The notes beneath the pieces were generated by a model. That model saw nothing but the letters and a program-made list of their open reading frames with translations, did not search any database and had not been told where the DNA came from. Positions 46,186 to 55,752 of a stretch of 64,000 nt of DNA are shown here, one piece after another; position 1 is the first letter of the stretch; each line of letters opens with the position of its first letter. Origin of the DNA: Pantoea sp. At-9b. Lineage in GTDB: Bacteria; Pseudomonadota; Gammaproteobacteria; Enterobacterales; Enterobacteriaceae. The stretch spans positions 2,046,001-2,110,000 of the forward strand of contig NC_014837.1 in assembly GCF_000175935.2 (NCBI RefSeq), written 5' to 3'. A program made the position numbers and the translations under genes.

Positions 46186-46334
46186 AGATTTCAATAAGTC
46201 TGTCAGTCGAAGCGGAAAGCCATTTTATTTTAAATGCCCGCGAATTTCAGGTCAAAATGAGCTATCAATGCTATCGCTACAGACTTAAAAATATGCGGCT
46301 AATAATGTGCTTTCTCATTAATAGCCGCGCACCT

Positions 46335-47462
46335 TTATTGCTGAGCCAGACCTTTTACCCAGAGTTGCTGCGGAATCAATTGATTATCCAACGCCAGAAT
46401 ATTGGCCTGTTTCCCTGGCGCAAGCGTGCCAAGCTGATGTGCGATGCCCAGCAGACGGGCCGGATGCAGGCTGGCCATCTCAATCGCCTGTTGGCTACTC
46501 ACTCCGCCATGGTTGACCATATTGCGCACCGCCGCATCCAGAGCCAGGGTGCTCCCAGCCAGACCACCTGCCGCGCTGCGTACCACCCCAGCACGCATCT
46601 CGACATTGTGGCCGCAAATGGCGTACAGACCATCGGGCATGCCTGCGGCCCGCATGGCATCGGTGATCAGGATGATGCGTTGCGCGGCGCACTGACAGGT
46701 GATACGCAATACCGCCGGGTGTACATGATGCCCATCGGCGATCACTTCCAGCCAGGCGCGGGTATCACTCAGCCCGGCCCCAACCATGCCGGGTTCGCGA
46801 TGATGCAAACCACTCATGCCATTGAAGCAGTGCACCAACCCATCGGCACCGGCATCCAGCGCGCGTTGCGTCAGGGCGTAACTGGCGGCACTGTGACCCA
46901 GCATCACGCGAATCCCTCGTGCTTTCAGATGGCGGATAGCCGTCAGTGCATCAGGCTTTTCCGGGGCCAGCGCCACCATGCGCAGTGTGCCTTGGGCCGC
47001 TTCGATGAGCTGATCAATCTCCGCCAGCGCCAGTTCGCGAAACCACTCCGGCAGATGCGCGCCGCGGTTTTCTGGCGTGAACCACGGCCCTTCCAGATAG
47101 CTACCCAACAATTGCGCCCCGCTGGCATCGTGGGGATAAGCGGCAATGCGCTGGAGCGCCGCGATAATCTCCGGCAGCGGCGCGGTGACCGTGGTCGCCA
47201 GCCAGGCTCCCACGCCTTCGCGTGCTTTGTGCTGTGCCAGGGTCGTCAGTGCCGCAGGATCGTCATCCATCACATCAACGCCAGCGCCACCGTGCACATG
47301 GGTATCAATATAAGCGGGGCATAGCCATTCGGCATCGCGCCGTCGATCGCCGATGGCGATCGGTTGAATCGCGGTGATACGGCCAGCGAGGATATGGATC
47401 TGCTGATCGTCGCGCCAGCCACTCTCACACAGCAGCCGCCGGGCGCGAATAATCTGTTCCAT
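46335..47462 (-). CDS. agaA: N-acetylgalactosamine/glucosamine-6-phosphate deacetylase (AgaA/NagA)
   Basis: 375 residues. The amidohydrolase metal sites are complete: CPAYIDTHVHGGAGVDVMD (HxH, about residue 55), the metal glutamate in GSYLEGPWFTPENRGAH (about 125), RVMLGHSAAS and VHCFNGMSGLHHREPG with the two histidines, and the catalytic aspartate in ILITDAMRAAG (about 268). It removes acetate from GalNAc-6-phosphate or GlcNAc-6-phosphate. Sequence cannot separate the two, but the AgaS-KbaYZ neighbours favour GalNAc-6-phosphate. It is 12 bases downstream of kbaZ, one operon. Confidence 0.88.
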   Translation of the reverse strand: MEQIIRARRLLCESGWRDDQQIHILAGRITAIQPIAIGDRRRDAEWLCPAYIDTHVHGGAGVDVMDDDPAALTTLAQHKAREGVGAWLATTVTAPLPEIIAALQRIAAYPHDASGAQLLGSYLEGPWFTPENRGAHLPEWFRELALAEIDQLIEAAQGTLRMVALAPEKPDALTAIRHLKARGIRVMLGHSAASYALTQRALDAGADGLVHCFNGMSGLHHREPGMVGAGLSDTRAWLEVIADGHHVHPAVLRITCQCAAQRIILITDAMRAAGMPDGLYAICGHNVEMRAGVVRSAAGGLAGSTLALDAAVRNMVNHGGVSSQQAIEMASLHPARLLGIAHQLGTLAPGKQANILALDNQLIPQQLWVKGLAQQ

Positions 47463-47474
47463 CCGTAGACCTCC

Positions 47475-48755
47475 TTATGCTGGCTGGCAGGCGCGGTGAT
47501 ATTGCTGCAACACGTCCTGCACATGGTCAATCAACAGGGCATGGGGCGTTGCCGCCAACTGGCCCTGACGCACTTTGCCGTACTGCAACGGCAGATATTG
47601 GCTGATCAGCGGTAACGGCAGCGCGGTATCGGCCAAATTGCGGATCAACACCTTGAATGCCTCGGCGATCTGGCCATCCGGCCAGTAGTAACGCACGCGG
47701 TCTGAATAGCTAAAGCCACGGGCCAGACGGCGGGTGGCGCTGTCGCCGTGATAATGGCTATGCCAGTAATCCGGTTTGTCGAGCATCACGCCTTCCAGCA
47801 CCGTGCGCAGGTGAGAGCAGGCTTTGGCACTCAGCAGCTCTTCTTCAATACAGGCCAGAGAGAACAACGCTTCACGCAGCGCAAAAGTCAGCGCTGGACC
47901 GACTTTAAGAATGGCGAAATGGTCGATCACCAACTGCCGCAACGCCTGTGGGGTTTGATAATCGGTGGAGTGGGCCTCGAACAACGGGCGTCCGGCGGTT
48001 TCTGCCCACTGACACAACTGCTGAGCTTTTTGCGGCTGATAATCAATGATATGGGTGTGGTCAAACTCAACGCCGGGCTGTACCACCAGGCCAATAATGC
48101 GCGGCCAGAGCGCGGATAATCCCTGTTGTTCAAACGCCTGATGGTGCGCCATCAGCGTGGCCTGGGCGGTTTCTGGCGTGGTGACGGCTAATTCGGTCAG
48201 GGTTTCGTGCGCCCCCCCTGGCACCGGGACTTCGGTTCCAATCACGTACACCAAATCAGCACAGCCAAAGTGCTGCTGGCAGGTGGCTTCGGCAATCGCG
48301 GCCAGCCGGGCGGCACGTTGAGCGACGATCGCATCGGTCAGCGGCACCGGATCATCAGCGCACGACATGCTGCAATCGAGGTGAATTTTCTTGAACCCGG
48401 CCTGTACATAATGAGCAATCAGTACTTCGGCGTGCTGCATCGCCACCTCGGCAGGCTCTTTTTGCCAGCGGTTCGGGCCAAGATGGTCGCCGCCAAGAAT
48501 CAGCTGATCGCGCGGGAACTGGCAGCTATCCGCCAGTTGCCAGAGAAAATCACGGAAGCCTGCGGGGGTCATCCCGGTGTATCCGCCGGTCTGATCAACC
48601 TGATTGGAGGTGGCTTCGACCAGCAGTGGCTGCTGATGGTCACGGGCAAAGCACAGCGCGGCTTCCAGTACCAACGGATGGGCTGAACACACGGAGAAGA
48701 TGCCGTTTTGTTCACCCTGGCGGTGACGTTCGATGATTTCAGTTAATAGTTTCAT
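47475..48755 (-). CDS. kbaZ: Tagatose-1,6-bisphosphate aldolase accessory subunit (KbaZ/GatZ)
   Basis: 426 residues from ATG 48755, with GGAG six bases before it; KbaZ and GatZ have about 420-426. Family blocks: [17 protein letters not shown] near the start, [62 protein letters not shown] and [28 protein letters not shown]. This non-catalytic subunit stabilises and activates the aldolase KbaY. It is the first gene of the kbaZ-agaA unit and faces the AgaR-like boxes. Confidence 0.92.
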   Translation of the reverse strand: MKLLTEIIERHRQGEQNGIFSVCSAHPLVLEAALCFARDHQQPLLVEATSNQVDQTGGYTGMTPAGFRDFLWQLADSCQFPRDQLILGGDHLGPNRWQKEPAEVAMQHAEVLIAHYVQAGFKKIHLDCSMSCADDPVPLTDAIVAQRAARLAAIAEATCQQHFGCADLVYVIGTEVPVPGGAHETLTELAVTTPETAQATLMAHHQAFEQQGLSALWPRIIGLVVQPGVEFDHTHIIDYQPQKAQQLCQWAETAGRPLFEAHSTDYQTPQALRQLVIDHFAILKVGPALTFALREALFSLACIEEELLSAKACSHLRTVLEGVMLDKPDYWHSHYHGDSATRRLARGFSYSDRVRYYWPDGQIAEAFKVLIRNLADTALPLPLISQYLPLQYGKVRQGQLAATPHALLIDHVQDVLQQYHRACQPA

Positions 48756-48827
48756 TTTAGGCTCCACAGGGTCAGATGCCACCCATCAACCTTTCATAGT
48801 CTTTCGTTGTGTGGCGGGTAGCGACGT

Positions 48828-48980
48828 ATGAAAACAAAATGAAAGCTATCAGACGCGATGAGGAGAAGGCAAGAAAAAGATAACGCAAGGCCGTAAGCTA
48901 TTCTGGCTTGTTGTTGCGCTAACAGAGGTTGCATTTCACTGAAAGAAAGGTGTTAATAGCGCAATCGAAATAAAACGAAA
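48828..48980. promoter_or_regulatory. Pair of AgaR-like operators between kbaZ and agaR
   Basis: 48828-48845 reads CTTTCATTTTGTTTTCAT and 48963-48980 reads TTTCGTTTTATTTCGATT on the minus strand, both near matches to the TTTCRTTTYRTTT core of the E. coli AgaR consensus. They sit in the divergent gap, one towards each gene. CTTTC is also repeated 10 bases apart at 48791-48805. This indicates repression of kbaZ-agaA and autoregulation. Confidence 0.6.
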
Positions 48981-49003
48981 GATCAGACAGGCAGGCAAAC
49001 CTG

Positions 49004-49813
49004 ATGCAGCATTCCGATAACCCACTGGAAAAAAGCGTGGCGGCGACCAGCGAGCGCCGTGAGCAGATCATTCAAAAACTACGTCAGCACGGCAGCGTGC
49101 AGGTGAATGACCTGGCCGCCTTGTACGGCGTCTCTACCGTGACCATCCGTAATGACCTGGCGTTTCTGGAGAAGCAAGGCATCGCGGTGCGGGTGTATGG
49201 TGGCGCACTGATCTGCGATAACGGTGTGGCAGCGGTAGAACCTTCGGTCAAAGATAAGAGCGCATTGAATGTGTCAGCAAAGCGCAGCATTGCCAGCGTC
49301 GCCGCCGAGCTGATTAAACCGGGCCATCGGGTGATTCTCGATTCCGGCACCACCACCTTTGAGATCGCTCGCCACATGCGCCAGCATCAGAATGTGATCG
49401 CCATGACCAATGGAATGAACGTGGCCAACGCGCTGGTTGAAGCAGAAGGGGTCGAGGTGCTGATGACCGGCGGTCATTTACGCCGTCAGTCGCTGTCATT
49501 TTATGGCGACCAGGCCGATCATTCGTTACAGAATTACCATTTTGATCTGTTGTTCCTCGGCGTCGATGCCATCGACCTGGAGCGCGGCATCAGTACCCAT
49601 AATGAAGACGAAGCACGTCTGAATCGCCGCATGTGCGAAGTGGCGGAACGTATCATCGTGGTGACGGATTCCAGCAAATTTAACCGCTCCAGCCTGCATA
49701 AAATCATCGATACGCAACGTATCCATATGATCATCACCGATGACAGCATCCCGCAAAACAGCCTCGAAGGGCTGCGCAAAGCCGGGGTTGACGTGGTGCT
49801 GGTCAGCCAGTAA
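49004..49813 (+). CDS. agaR: DeoR-family repressor, AgaR-like
   Basis: 269 residues, the length of AgaR. The N-terminal DeoR winged helix ([52 protein letters not shown]) is followed by a sugar-phosphate sensor domain with [16 protein letters not shown] (about residue 106), [10 protein letters not shown] and [22 protein letters not shown]. In E. coli AgaR represses the aga/kba genes and is released by a GalNAc/GalN phosphate. It is divergent from kbaZ, and operator-like boxes lie between them. Confidence 0.88.
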   Translation: MQHSDNPLEKSVAATSERREQIIQKLRQHGSVQVNDLAALYGVSTVTIRNDLAFLEKQGIAVRVYGGALICDNGVAAVEPSVKDKSALNVSAKRSIASVAAELIKPGHRVILDSGTTTFEIARHMRQHQNVIAMTNGMNVANALVEAEGVEVLMTGGHLRRQSLSFYGDQADHSLQNYHFDLLFLGVDAIDLERGISTHNEDEARLNRRMCEVAERIIVVTDSSKFNRSSLHKIIDTQRIHMIITDDSIPQNSLEGLRKAGVDVVLVSQ

Positions 49814-49816
49814 AGC

Positions 49817-49840
49817 ACGCGGGCAGGTGTTTGCCCGCGT
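49817..49840. terminator. Bidirectional terminator between agaR and the oxidoreductase gene
   Basis: ACGCGGGCA and TGCCCGCGT form a perfect 9-bp stem with a 6-base loop between two convergent stop codons. No long T tract follows, so efficiency is uncertain. Confidence 0.7.
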
Positions 49841-49846
49841 CACCCG

Positions 49847-51010
49847 TTACGCTGGCTGCGGCGCGGTCAGCAAACGGTCGAGTTTCTCCCATACCGGTGC
49901 CAGATCGACCAACTTACGCTGTTCGCGTGCCTCATCCATCGCCAGTGCCAGAATGCCTGCTTCGATGGCATCTTGCGGCGACACCGGCAGCGGGCCACCA
50001 CGCAGGACATGATCCATCACTTGCTGCGCCATCTGTTCATCGGCACCATAATGTTGCGACAACGCGGTACGGGTCGCGTAGGACTTATCCACGGTTTTGT
50101 TGCCGCTCATCACATCGTGCACCCACAGGAAGCCGCGAATAAAATCACCTTCCGCCTGGCCGCGCGATCCCATAATGCAGAAGCGGCGGAACTGGTCCGG
50201 CGCGTTGAGATTGGTGTGGAAATTCAGTGCGACGCCGTTGGCGTATTCAACAATGGCGACCTGATGGTCGACAATGTCGCCGTCGCTGTCGAACACTTTG
50301 TCATCACCCAGCCAGCCCGAGGGTTTTTGGTGGAACAGTGACATATCGTCCACGCCTTGCTGGCGGGGATCGTTTTCCGGCACAAAGTTGCGGCGGCCAC
50401 CGAAGCTGGCAACGCGCATCGGACGTGAACCGATCAGACTATTGTAGAGGTCGAGGTCGTGGCAGCATTTCTCCAGCATAAAACTGCCGGAATAGCGTGA
50501 GTAACGACGCCAGTCGCGCATGAAAAACGCACCGTGGTAAGGATAGATATGTTCCGAGGCTTCCACCGACACGATGTTGCCCAACGCGCCTGACTGCCGT
50601 GCCTGCATCACATCGCGGTACATCGGTGCGTAGCGCAGTACCAGGCCGATCAACAACTGCTCCTGACCATATTGAGCCAGCAGTTCCGCCAACTGGTAAC
50701 TTTGCTCCATGCTGGCGACCACCGGTTTTTCGCAGAACACCTTTACGCCTGCGGCCAGGCCGATACGGATATGCTCCAGATGCAGATGGTTGGGTGATCC
50801 TATCATCAGCAAGTCGATTTGATGTGCTGCCAGCAATGCCTCTGGCGTGTCATAAGCTTGACCGGCAGCGATGCCATGTTGTTGCAGCGTTGCCAGACCG
50901 GCAGGAGCCGGGTCGACATACCCGACGATGGTGAAGTCGGGTGACAGGCTGCTGAATACATGCCCGAGGTAACCGAGACGGAATCCTAATCCAATAATGC
51001 CCACTTTCAT
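49847..51010 (-). CDS. Gfo/Idh/MocA family NAD(P)-dependent protein
   Basis: 387 residues. The Rossmann start MKVGIIGLGFRLGYLGHVFSS, the MIGSPNHLHLEHIRIGLAAGVKVFCEKPVVASMEQSYQL block (EKP near residue 94) and the second-domain MLEKCCHDLDLYNSLIG (about residue 178) are family hallmarks; the HDLDL segment carries the usual catalytic-type histidine. Members oxidise or reduce sugars, and some (GH109 and relatives) are NAD-using glycosidases that act on GalNAc. There is no signal peptide. In the same operon as the ROK kinase and ABC transporter. Substrate unknown; a glycosidase or 3-keto-sugar step are both possible. Confidence 0.82.
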   Translation of the reverse strand: MKVGIIGLGFRLGYLGHVFSSLSPDFTIVGYVDPAPAGLATLQQHGIAAGQAYDTPEALLAAHQIDLLMIGSPNHLHLEHIRIGLAAGVKVFCEKPVVASMEQSYQLAELLAQYGQEQLLIGLVLRYAPMYRDVMQARQSGALGNIVSVEASEHIYPYHGAFFMRDWRRYSRYSGSFMLEKCCHDLDLYNSLIGSRPMRVASFGGRRNFVPENDPRQQGVDDMSLFHQKPSGWLGDDKVFDSDGDIVDHQVAIVEYANGVALNFHTNLNAPDQFRRFCIMGSRGQAEGDFIRGFLWVHDVMSGNKTVDKSYATRTALSQHYGADEQMAQQVMDHVLRGGPLPVSPQDAIEAGILALAMDEAREQRKLVDLAPVWEKLDRLLTAPQPA

Positions 51011-51026
51011 GACGTTCTCCCGCGTT

Positions 51027-51797
51027 TTAGCGATCGGCGATAATGATGTCGACGCCCATTTTTTCCAGGGCGCGCACGTATTGTTCGGATATGGCGCTGT
51101 CTGTGACCAGCCGGTGAATGCGTTCCACTTCGCGGATCAGACAGAAACTGGTGCGGCCAAACTTGCTGGAGTCGGCCACGGCGATGATTTCACGTGAGAC
51201 GTCGCACATCGCCCGGTTAATCTGGGCTTCGCCCAATTGTGGCGTGGTGATGCCGGAGGCGAGGTCGAAACCATCAACGCCGAGAAACAGTTTGTCGAAA
51301 CGGTACTGACGGATATGTTGCTCGGCGGTCGGGCCGTCAATGGACCAGGAAGCGCTGCGCACGTTGCCGCCCAGCACCATCAGATGAATGTTTTCGCGGC
51401 TGGCCAGTTCATACGCAATGTTGATGGCATTGGTCATCACCACCAGGTCTTTTTTGCTCTCCAGATGCTTGGTCATCAGACTGGTGGTCGAGCCGGAATC
51501 GATAATCACCGCCTCCCCATCGTTAATCAGGCCAGCGGCCGCTTTGGCGATAGCGAATTTGACGTCGCGATTAATTTTGCCTTTGTCTTCCAGCGGGCGG
51601 TCAAAGACAAACTGGCGATTCAACTGGGCACCGCCATAGCCACGAATGGCACAGCCGCTTTTTTCCAGCCAGCGCAAATCGTTGCGGATGGTAACGGAGC
51701 TGACGTTGTACAGGGTGCTGAGATCTTCCACCCGCACCACACCTTCGCGCCTCAACTGCTCAATAATCGATTCACGGCGTTGCTCGGTATTGATCAT
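51027..51797 (-). CDS. DeoR/GlpR-family repressor
   Basis: 256 residues. The DeoR helix-turn-helix (RRESIIEQLRREGVVRVEDLSTLYNVSSVTIRNDLRWLEKSGCAIRGYGGAQ) and sensor domain VIIDSGSTTSLMTKHL, VMTNAINIAYELA and LFLGVDGFDLASGITTPQLGEAQ are complete. It resembles the other regulator at 49004 in architecture but differs widely in sequence, so the locus has two distinct DeoR-type proteins. It overlaps the ROK gene by four bases. CTTTCG repeats before the binding-protein gene are candidate targets. Confidence 0.87.
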   Translation of the reverse strand: MINTEQRRESIIEQLRREGVVRVEDLSTLYNVSSVTIRNDLRWLEKSGCAIRGYGGAQLNRQFVFDRPLEDKGKINRDVKFAIAKAAAGLINDGEAVIIDSGSTTSLMTKHLESKKDLVVMTNAINIAYELASRENIHLMVLGGNVRSASWSIDGPTAEQHIRQYRFDKLFLGVDGFDLASGITTPQLGEAQINRAMCDVSREIIAVADSSKFGRTSFCLIREVERIHRLVTDSAISEQYVRALEKMGVDIIIADR

Positions 51798-52711
51798 AGG
51801 GACTCTCTTTCAGCATCGTTGAGGAGGGCAGCACCGCGGACGCCGCTGCTGTCACCAAACACCGGGGCCAAAATCGCTGCCGGTGGGCACAGGGTAAATA
51901 AATTTTCGCGCATGGCCGCGGGCAGCAGCGGATAGATTTCAGGAATATTGGATAAGCCGCCGCCCAGCACAAAGGCATCAATATCCAGCAGCAGTTGTAG
52001 CCCGGCCAGCGCGCTGGCAAGCACCGCGATAAAAGTATGGAATATCTGTTGCGCCAGCGCATCGGCGCGACGATAGCTGTGCATCAGTTGCGGCAGGTCA
52101 CTGGCCGGGTGGCCAAAGTGCTGACTCAGTGCCAACAAACCACGACCGGAGACATAGCGTTCATAGCAATCGCTCAGGCCACAATTGCAGCGAAACGAGG
52201 GCAGTGCATAACGCTGGAACAGCCGCCCAGGCACCGGCAAATGTCCCCATTCACCGGCCAGCCCGTGTTTACCGCGAAACAGCTGTTTATCGACCACCAG
52301 GCCACCACCGGCCCCGGTGCCGATGATGGCACCAAATACCACCCGATAGTCCTGCGTTTGTGGTGCGTGGGCTTCAGACAGGGCAAAGCAGTGGCAGTCA
52401 TTGCCGATCACCACTGGCCGATTGAGCAGTGTTTCGATATCGCGCTTCAGGTTGCGTCCGTTCAGGCAGGGGACGTTGGCCGCCAGTTGCTGCTGTGTTC
52501 GCGGATCGGTGATACCCGGCAAGCCAATACCTACTTTGCCTTTGCCACCAAATTGCTGATCCGCCTCCTGGGTGAGCTTCACCAGGCAATGCAGAAAGGC
52601 GGCGTAATCCTCGCCGGGGGTGGGCACCCGTTGGCGAAACAGTTGTTGCATCCTGTCATCCCAGGCGGCGATCTCAATCTTTGTGCCGCCGATATCAAAT
52701 CCGTAGCGCAT
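51794..52711 (-). CDS. ROK-family sugar kinase, probably an N-acetylhexosamine kinase
   Basis: 305 residues from ATG 52711; NagK of E. coli has 303. ATP loop GFDIGGTKIEIAAWD at the start, the catalytic aspartate in VVIGNDCHCFALSEA (about residue 106), the HxxG zinc site in GLAGEWGHLPVPG (about 155) and the zinc cysteines in FRCNCGLSDCYERYVSGRGL (about 176) match NagK. It phosphorylates a free N-acetylhexosamine at C6. The locus context indicates GalNAc or GlcNAc. The start excludes 20 upstream residues that are not family-like. Overlaps the DeoR gene by four bases. Confidence 0.88.
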   Translation of the reverse strand: MRYGFDIGGTKIEIAAWDDRMQQLFRQRVPTPGEDYAAFLHCLVKLTQEADQQFGGKGKVGIGLPGITDPRTQQQLAANVPCLNGRNLKRDIETLLNRPVVIGNDCHCFALSEAHAPQTQDYRVVFGAIIGTGAGGGLVVDKQLFRGKHGLAGEWGHLPVPGRLFQRYALPSFRCNCGLSDCYERYVSGRGLLALSQHFGHPASDLPQLMHSYRRADALAQQIFHTFIAVLASALAGLQLLLDIDAFVLGGGLSNIPEIYPLLPAAMRENLFTLCPPAAILAPVFGDSSGVRGAALLNDAERESL

Positions 52712-52727
52712 CGGTGTTATCCCGCCC

Positions 52728-53852
52728 TCAGCGTGTCGCCGGGCGCAGCACACGCCCGTGGTTGATATCAAACAAATGCGCGTGGTCCAGCATCAGTTGC
52801 AGAGCAATGCGCTCACCGGGTTGCAGAGACCAGCCGGGCGAAGAGGGGAAGCGCGCCACAAAGTGGCGACCCGCGACATCACAATGGACGATCTCTTCAT
52901 TGCCCATATGTTCCACCGTCTGCACTGTCGCCGGTAGCGCGGCGGGCGCATCGGCCGTGGTGATCACCACATGTTCCGGGCGAATACCCAGGCAAATCTG
53001 CTCCTCGCTATAGCCGTTGAGGCGATCGGCGACACTGGCTGGCAGCGAGAGTTGCCCGGCATCGCCAAACGAGAGCGCTAACATGCCTGCGTTACGCATA
53101 ATAGTTACATCATGCAAGTTCATAGCCGGGCTGCCGATAAACGCAGCCACAAATTTGTTTGCCGGCTGATGATAGAGGGTGACCGGCTTATCGACCTGTT
53201 GGATCACCCCTCGATCCAGGACGCAGATGCGGTCGCCCATCGTCATCGCTTCCACCTGATCGTGCGTGACGTAAACCATGGTGGAGGGCAATCCTTCCGC
53301 TTTCAGTTGCTGGTGCAGATTGATCAGTTGCAGGCGCATCGAGACGCGCAGTTTGGCATCCAGATTGGACAGTGGCTCATCAAACAAAAACACGCGAGGA
53401 CGGCGCACAATGGCGCGGCCCAGTGCGACGCGTTGACACTGGCCGCCGGATAACTGGCCCGGTTTGCGTTCCAGCAAGTGACTGATCTCCAGATTCTCTG
53501 CCGCTTCACGTACCCGACGGTCGATCTCTTCACGCGGCATTTTCCCTTGCAGACTAAACGCCATGTTTTTGTATACCGTCATATGTGGGTAAAGCGCGTA
53601 GTTCTGGAACACCATCGCCACTTCGCGATCCTTGGGTAAGACCTGATTGACGCAGCGGTTCTGGATCACGATTTCACCGGCACTGATGCTTTCCAGTCCG
53701 GCAATCATGCGCAGCAGCGTCGATTTGGCGCAGCCCGATGGCCCGACAAACACCATAAATTCGCCTTCCTGAATCGACAGCTCAATACCGTGCAGCGCCT
53801 GGAAGCCGTTGGGATAAATTTTCTTCACATCATGTAATTGAATACCAGACAT
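52728..53852 (-). CDS. MalK/UgpC-type ABC transporter ATPase
   Basis: 374 residues. Walker A reads GPSGCAKSTLLRMIAGLE (about residue 38): alanine replaces the usual glycine before lysine. The rest is normal: signature LSGGQCQRVALGRAIVRRP (about residue 135), Walker B VFLFDEPLSNLDAKLR, the H-loop VTHDQVEAMTMG and the C-terminal OB-type domain with VEHMGNEEIVH. It powers the MalFG-like permeases encoded upstream in the same operon. The gene lies 16 bases from the ROK gene and 23 from the permease gene. Confidence 0.9.
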   Translation of the reverse strand: MSGIQLHDVKKIYPNGFQALHGIELSIQEGEFMVFVGPSGCAKSTLLRMIAGLESISAGEIVIQNRCVNQVLPKDREVAMVFQNYALYPHMTVYKNMAFSLQGKMPREEIDRRVREAAENLEISHLLERKPGQLSGGQCQRVALGRAIVRRPRVFLFDEPLSNLDAKLRVSMRLQLINLHQQLKAEGLPSTMVYVTHDQVEAMTMGDRICVLDRGVIQQVDKPVTLYHQPANKFVAAFIGSPAMNLHDVTIMRNAGMLALSFGDAGQLSLPASVADRLNGYSEEQICLGIRPEHVVITTADAPAALPATVQTVEHMGNEEIVHCDVAGRHFVARFPSSPGWSLQPGERIALQLMLDHAHLFDINHGRVLRPATR

Positions 53853-53875
53853 AGCTGCTTCCTCTGAGTGGTGAA

Positions 53876-54745
53876 TTAGCCTTTCACACCGGCGCTGGCG
53901 ATGCCCTGAATGAAATAGCGCTGGAAAAAGATGAATAAAATCAACATCGGCAATACCGCCATCAAGGCACCGGCCATCAGCATTGGGTAGGGCACCCCGG
54001 CGCGACTGGCCAGGGACGCGAGGCCGACGGGCAGCGTGAGTTTATTGACGCTGGTGTTGACGATCAGTGGCCACATCAGGTTGTTCCACGCCCACAGGCC
54101 ATTGATGATGGTGCAGGCGATTAAACCCGGTCGAATCAGCGGCAGCAGAATGCGCCAGAAAATGGTGAAGTGGTTGTAGCCATCGAGCAACGCGGCTTCT
54201 TCCAGTTCACGCGGGACGCCGAGGAAGAACTGCCGCAGCAGGAAGGTGGCGTAAATACTGAAGATGCCCGGCAGGATCAGACCGCTCAGGGTGTTCACTA
54301 AACCGAGTTTCTGCACAATCAGAAACTGTGGGATGAGAAATGCTTGCGCGGGCACCATCAAAATCGAGACGCACAACATAAACACCGTATCGCGCCCGCG
54401 AAATGTCAAACGCGAGAAACCGTAGGCTGCCATGGCGGCAATCAGCATTTGCAGCGTCACGGTAAAAAAGGTGTAGAGAAACGAGTTGATGTAAAAAGTG
54501 GTGAACGGGATCTCCGTTAATATGCGGTGATAAGCCTGCATCGAAGGATGCGCGGGCAGGATCGCCAGCGGAATCTGAATGCTTTCCGGCTGCGTTTTTA
54601 ACGAGGTCAGCAGCATCCAGATAAAGGGTACCAATGAGATCAGGCTGGCCAGCGTCATCAGGATATACACCGTCAGACGGCGCAGCTTTTCCTGATGTTG
54701 TCGGCGAAACCACGCCAGCTCTTCGGATTGGGTTAATGTGCTCAT
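53876..54745 (-). CDS. MalG-type sugar ABC transporter permease
   Basis: 289 residues with six hydrophobic helices; the EAA loop reads ELEEAALLDGYNHFTIFWRILLPLIRPGL (about residue 186), the contact to the ATPase. LVPFIWMLLTSLKTQPE at the first helix is typical of MalG-like proteins. It pairs with the permease at 54757. Eleven bases separate the two genes. Confidence 0.9.
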   Translation of the reverse strand: MSTLTQSEELAWFRRQHQEKLRRLTVYILMTLASLISLVPFIWMLLTSLKTQPESIQIPLAILPAHPSMQAYHRILTEIPFTTFYINSFLYTFFTVTLQMLIAAMAAYGFSRLTFRGRDTVFMLCVSILMVPAQAFLIPQFLIVQKLGLVNTLSGLILPGIFSIYATFLLRQFFLGVPRELEEAALLDGYNHFTIFWRILLPLIRPGLIACTIINGLWAWNNLMWPLIVNTSVNKLTLPVGLASLASRAGVPYPMLMAGALMAVLPMLILFIFFQRYFIQGIASAGVKG

Positions 54746-54756
54746 GGCGGGCTTCC

Positions 54757-55692
54757 TCAGGTCACCTTAATTTTTTTACCAATAAACATCTGCACCAGGC
54801 TAATCACCAGGGTGACGACAAATAGCACCACGGCAATCGCGGAGGCATAGCCTTTTTCCTGTAAATAAAACGCGTATTTATAAAACAGGAAGGTCACCGT
54901 CATGGCATCGCTTTCAATCATCGAACGGTCGAACATGAGAAAAATCACGTCGAAGATTTGCAGGACTTCGATAAAACTCATAATTGAAACGAAAAATAAC
55001 GTGGGCAACATCAGCGGCAAGGTAATAAAGAAGAAGCGGCGTAGGGTGCCAATGCCATCAATATCGGCGGCTTCATACACCTGGCGAGGAATATTCTGTA
55101 ACCCGGCCAGCAGAATGATGATTTTTAACGCCAGTGATGACCAGATGATAATAATTGACACGCTGAGATGGACCACTTTGGGATCGGACAGCCAGTCAAC
55201 AGAGGGCAGACCAATAAATCCCAGCAAATGGTTTACCAGGCCAAAATCGCCGTTGAACAGCCATTGCCACACCATCGCCACCGCCGCAGGCATGGTGATA
55301 GCGGGCAGGAACAGCAGGGTACGGAACAGTGTCTTGCCGCGAATCGGTTGATTCAGGCCGATCGCCAGCAACAACGATAGCGCCAGGCTGACCGGCACAC
55401 ACACCACCACATAGAACAGGGTATTCAGAGCGGCGGTGTAAAAATCATCATCGCTGAACAGGTCACGATAATTATCCAGGCTCACTTCAGTCCAGTTCAT
55501 AAACTGATTGAGATCGGTAAAGCTGTAAAACAACGTTTGGAGAAAGGGAATGAAATAAAAAACCAGTAAGCCGATAACCAATGGCGCGATCATAATCCAG
55601 CCCCAGAAACGCTCGGCACGTTCCAGACTGCTGACATTTTTTACCGTTTTAACCGCAGGAAGATTTACGGCGACGGGAGAGATATTTTCCAT
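54757..55692 (-). CDS. MalF-type sugar ABC transporter permease
   Basis: 311 residues. Six to seven membrane segments with the EAA loop VYEAADIDGIGTLRRFFFITLPLMLPTL (about residue 205), plus the FIPFLQTLFYSFTDLNQF first-helix region typical of UgpA/MalF-like proteins of the CUT1 family, which import di- and oligosaccharides. It follows the binding-protein gene by 60 bases. Together with the other three genes it makes a complete CUT1 transporter. Confidence 0.9.
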   Translation of the reverse strand: MENISPVAVNLPAVKTVKNVSSLERAERFWGWIMIAPLVIGLLVFYFIPFLQTLFYSFTDLNQFMNWTEVSLDNYRDLFSDDDFYTAALNTLFYVVVCVPVSLALSLLLAIGLNQPIRGKTLFRTLLFLPAITMPAAVAMVWQWLFNGDFGLVNHLLGFIGLPSVDWLSDPKVVHLSVSIIIIWSSLALKIIILLAGLQNIPRQVYEAADIDGIGTLRRFFFITLPLMLPTLFFVSIMSFIEVLQIFDVIFLMFDRSMIESDAMTVTFLFYKYAFYLQEKGYASAIAVVLFVVTLVISLVQMFIGKKIKVT

Positions 55693-55752
55693 CTTTATCG
55701 GCTCCGATAGCGGGAACAGGGCGGGGATACGATCATCCCCGCGTGGTAAATA

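Noticed and set aside
46257..47324. 355-codon plus-strand frame over the deacetylase gene
   Set aside because: The minus strand encodes a deacetylase with a full metal site; the plus frame shows no family resemblance.
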